In this document: piece after piece, positions 63,453-64,000 of the stretch
Numbering within the stretch: the first letter of the stretch is position 1
Layout of the letters: each line of letters opens with the position of its first letter
Assembly (NCBI GenBank): GCA_964516325.1
Contig: CAZFAP010000004.1
Location: 9,917-73,916, forward strand
Source of the DNA: CAZFAP01 sp964516325
GTDB taxonomy: Bacteria; Auribacterota; JABMQX01
Length of the DNA stretch: 64,000 nt
Direction: 5' to 3'
The notes under the pieces: generated by a model
The model's input: the letters and a program-made list of their open reading frames with translations, nothing else
The model's database searches: none
Told to the model about the DNA's origin: nothing
Program-made: the position numbers and the translations under genes

Positions 63453-64000
63453 TCATTGGCGTTCGAGAAGGCGATAAAACCGGCAGGGGACCAACTGCGG
63501 CGGGACGCCGGTGAGGGCACCGTCGTCGGTCCAGGAGGTCGTCATGTCGCCGGAGGAGGGGAAGGTCTTGACGGCGAGATGCCAGGTGAGGAGGTCCTCG
63601 GAGTAGAAGATAGAACAGGTCTTGTCGGGGAGGGAGCTCCAGGTGAAAATCGCCTCGTCTGCGCCGGGGACAGGCTCGATCTTGTTGATGTAGAATTCGT
63701 AAGCCCCCATGTCCACAGTCAGGCTCTTTCCGCCGAACATTATCCTGTGCATCCCGGCAATGTGCGTACGATGGAGCCCGTGTCCGTTGGTGTTCCCTGC
63801 GTCCACGCAGGGCCGCCCCGGTTCCGGCCGAAGTCCGCATCTTTCAGCTCAGCGAACAGAGGATCGAGATATATACTGCGCGGCCTGTCACACCATCGCC
63901 CAAGGCACGAGAAAGTCGCGCTCATACCTGCCACAGTGCATTTTTTCGCGCGAGGGCCTCCGGAAGGCACCGTCCACGTAAGAAAGTCGCATTCCGTGGA
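63453..64000 (-). pseudogene. C-terminal part of a secreted parallel beta-helix protein, frameshifted, cut by window edge
   Basis: The last 117-codon frame reads DAGNTNGHG, then MFGGKSLTVDMGAYEFYINKIEP, the usual end of a right-handed beta-helix, and the shared C-terminal module (FTWSSLPDKTCSIFYSEDLLTW ... TSWTDDGAL ... CRFYRLLERQ). The preceding helix turns (TVAGMSATFS, IYLDPLFAELKDADF) are in another frame: the phase must change near 63826, where PEPGRPCVDAGN continues in the downstream frame. A single-base indel or decay explains this. The gene continues beyond 64000. Confidence 0.65.

Overview
The window looks like a chromosomal piece of an uncultivated, moderately GC-rich, Gram-negative bacterium of the Planctomycetes-Verrucomicrobia-Lentisphaerae / Hydrogenedentes / Sumerlaeota type. 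The lineage is inferred from gene style only: a prepilin of the H-X9-DG kind, Tat-exported Gfo/Idh and sugar-isomerase proteins, ThuA and DUF1080 proteins, NHL and FG-GAP propellers, parallel beta-helix remnants and many secreted glycosidases. Outer-membrane features (a beta-barrel ending in Phe, lipoprotein-like signals) fit a diderm. There is one tRNA (Arg-UCU) and no rRNA, and I see no CRISPR array, integrase or transposase.

Layout. 1-6.3 kb: a cut gene end with terminator, a secreted 12-repeat NHL protein, a Tat-exported TIM-barrel sugar isomerase, and an Ntn-hydrolase fused to an alpha/beta hydrolase. 6.7-16.6 kb: a porin-cytochrome cluster with 13-, about 20- and 16-heme cytochromes and a beta-barrel, preceded by a promoter overlapped by a Fur-box-like sequence; this reads as an extracellular electron-transfer conduit. 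17.0-20 kb: a membrane histidine kinase, a receiver-only regulator and a HEAT protein. 20-40 kb: an exported glycan-degradation locus (Gfo/Idh, FG-GAP, ThuA, DUF6259-like, tandem metallo-beta-lactamase, tandem DUF1080, GH30-CHB-PHP fusion, large beta/TIM protein, six-hairpin glycosidase, GH39-like). Eight of these genes run head to tail as a likely 17-kb operon. 40-48 kb: a broken phzF, two coupled TPR membrane paralogues with pilT, a PilZ gene, hemB and an O-antigen ligase/Wzy-like TPR protein. 48-57 kb: a GT-C-like membrane protein, a promoter plus a strongly folded unassigned RNA, nfo, a GNAT protein, a prepilin, a proline-rich secreted protein, a broken C10 peptidase and the tRNA. 57-64 kb: a nitroreductase, a secreted HEAT protein, recA, an HtrA-type protease, a TPR protein and a frameshifted beta-helix remnant.

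Three cross-cutting signals stand out. First, at least four secreted proteins end in the same roughly 70-residue module (W..GktY....dl..W ... FYR). Second, five copies of a MITE-like element of about 165-260 bp with imperfect terminal inverted repeats lie between genes, and four of them supply a stop or start codon to a neighbouring gene. Third, other intergenic gaps are packed with short-period, hairpin-forming repeats, some of which sit exactly where genes are truncated.

All calls are from reading the sequence and given translations. No database, folding or alignment program was run.
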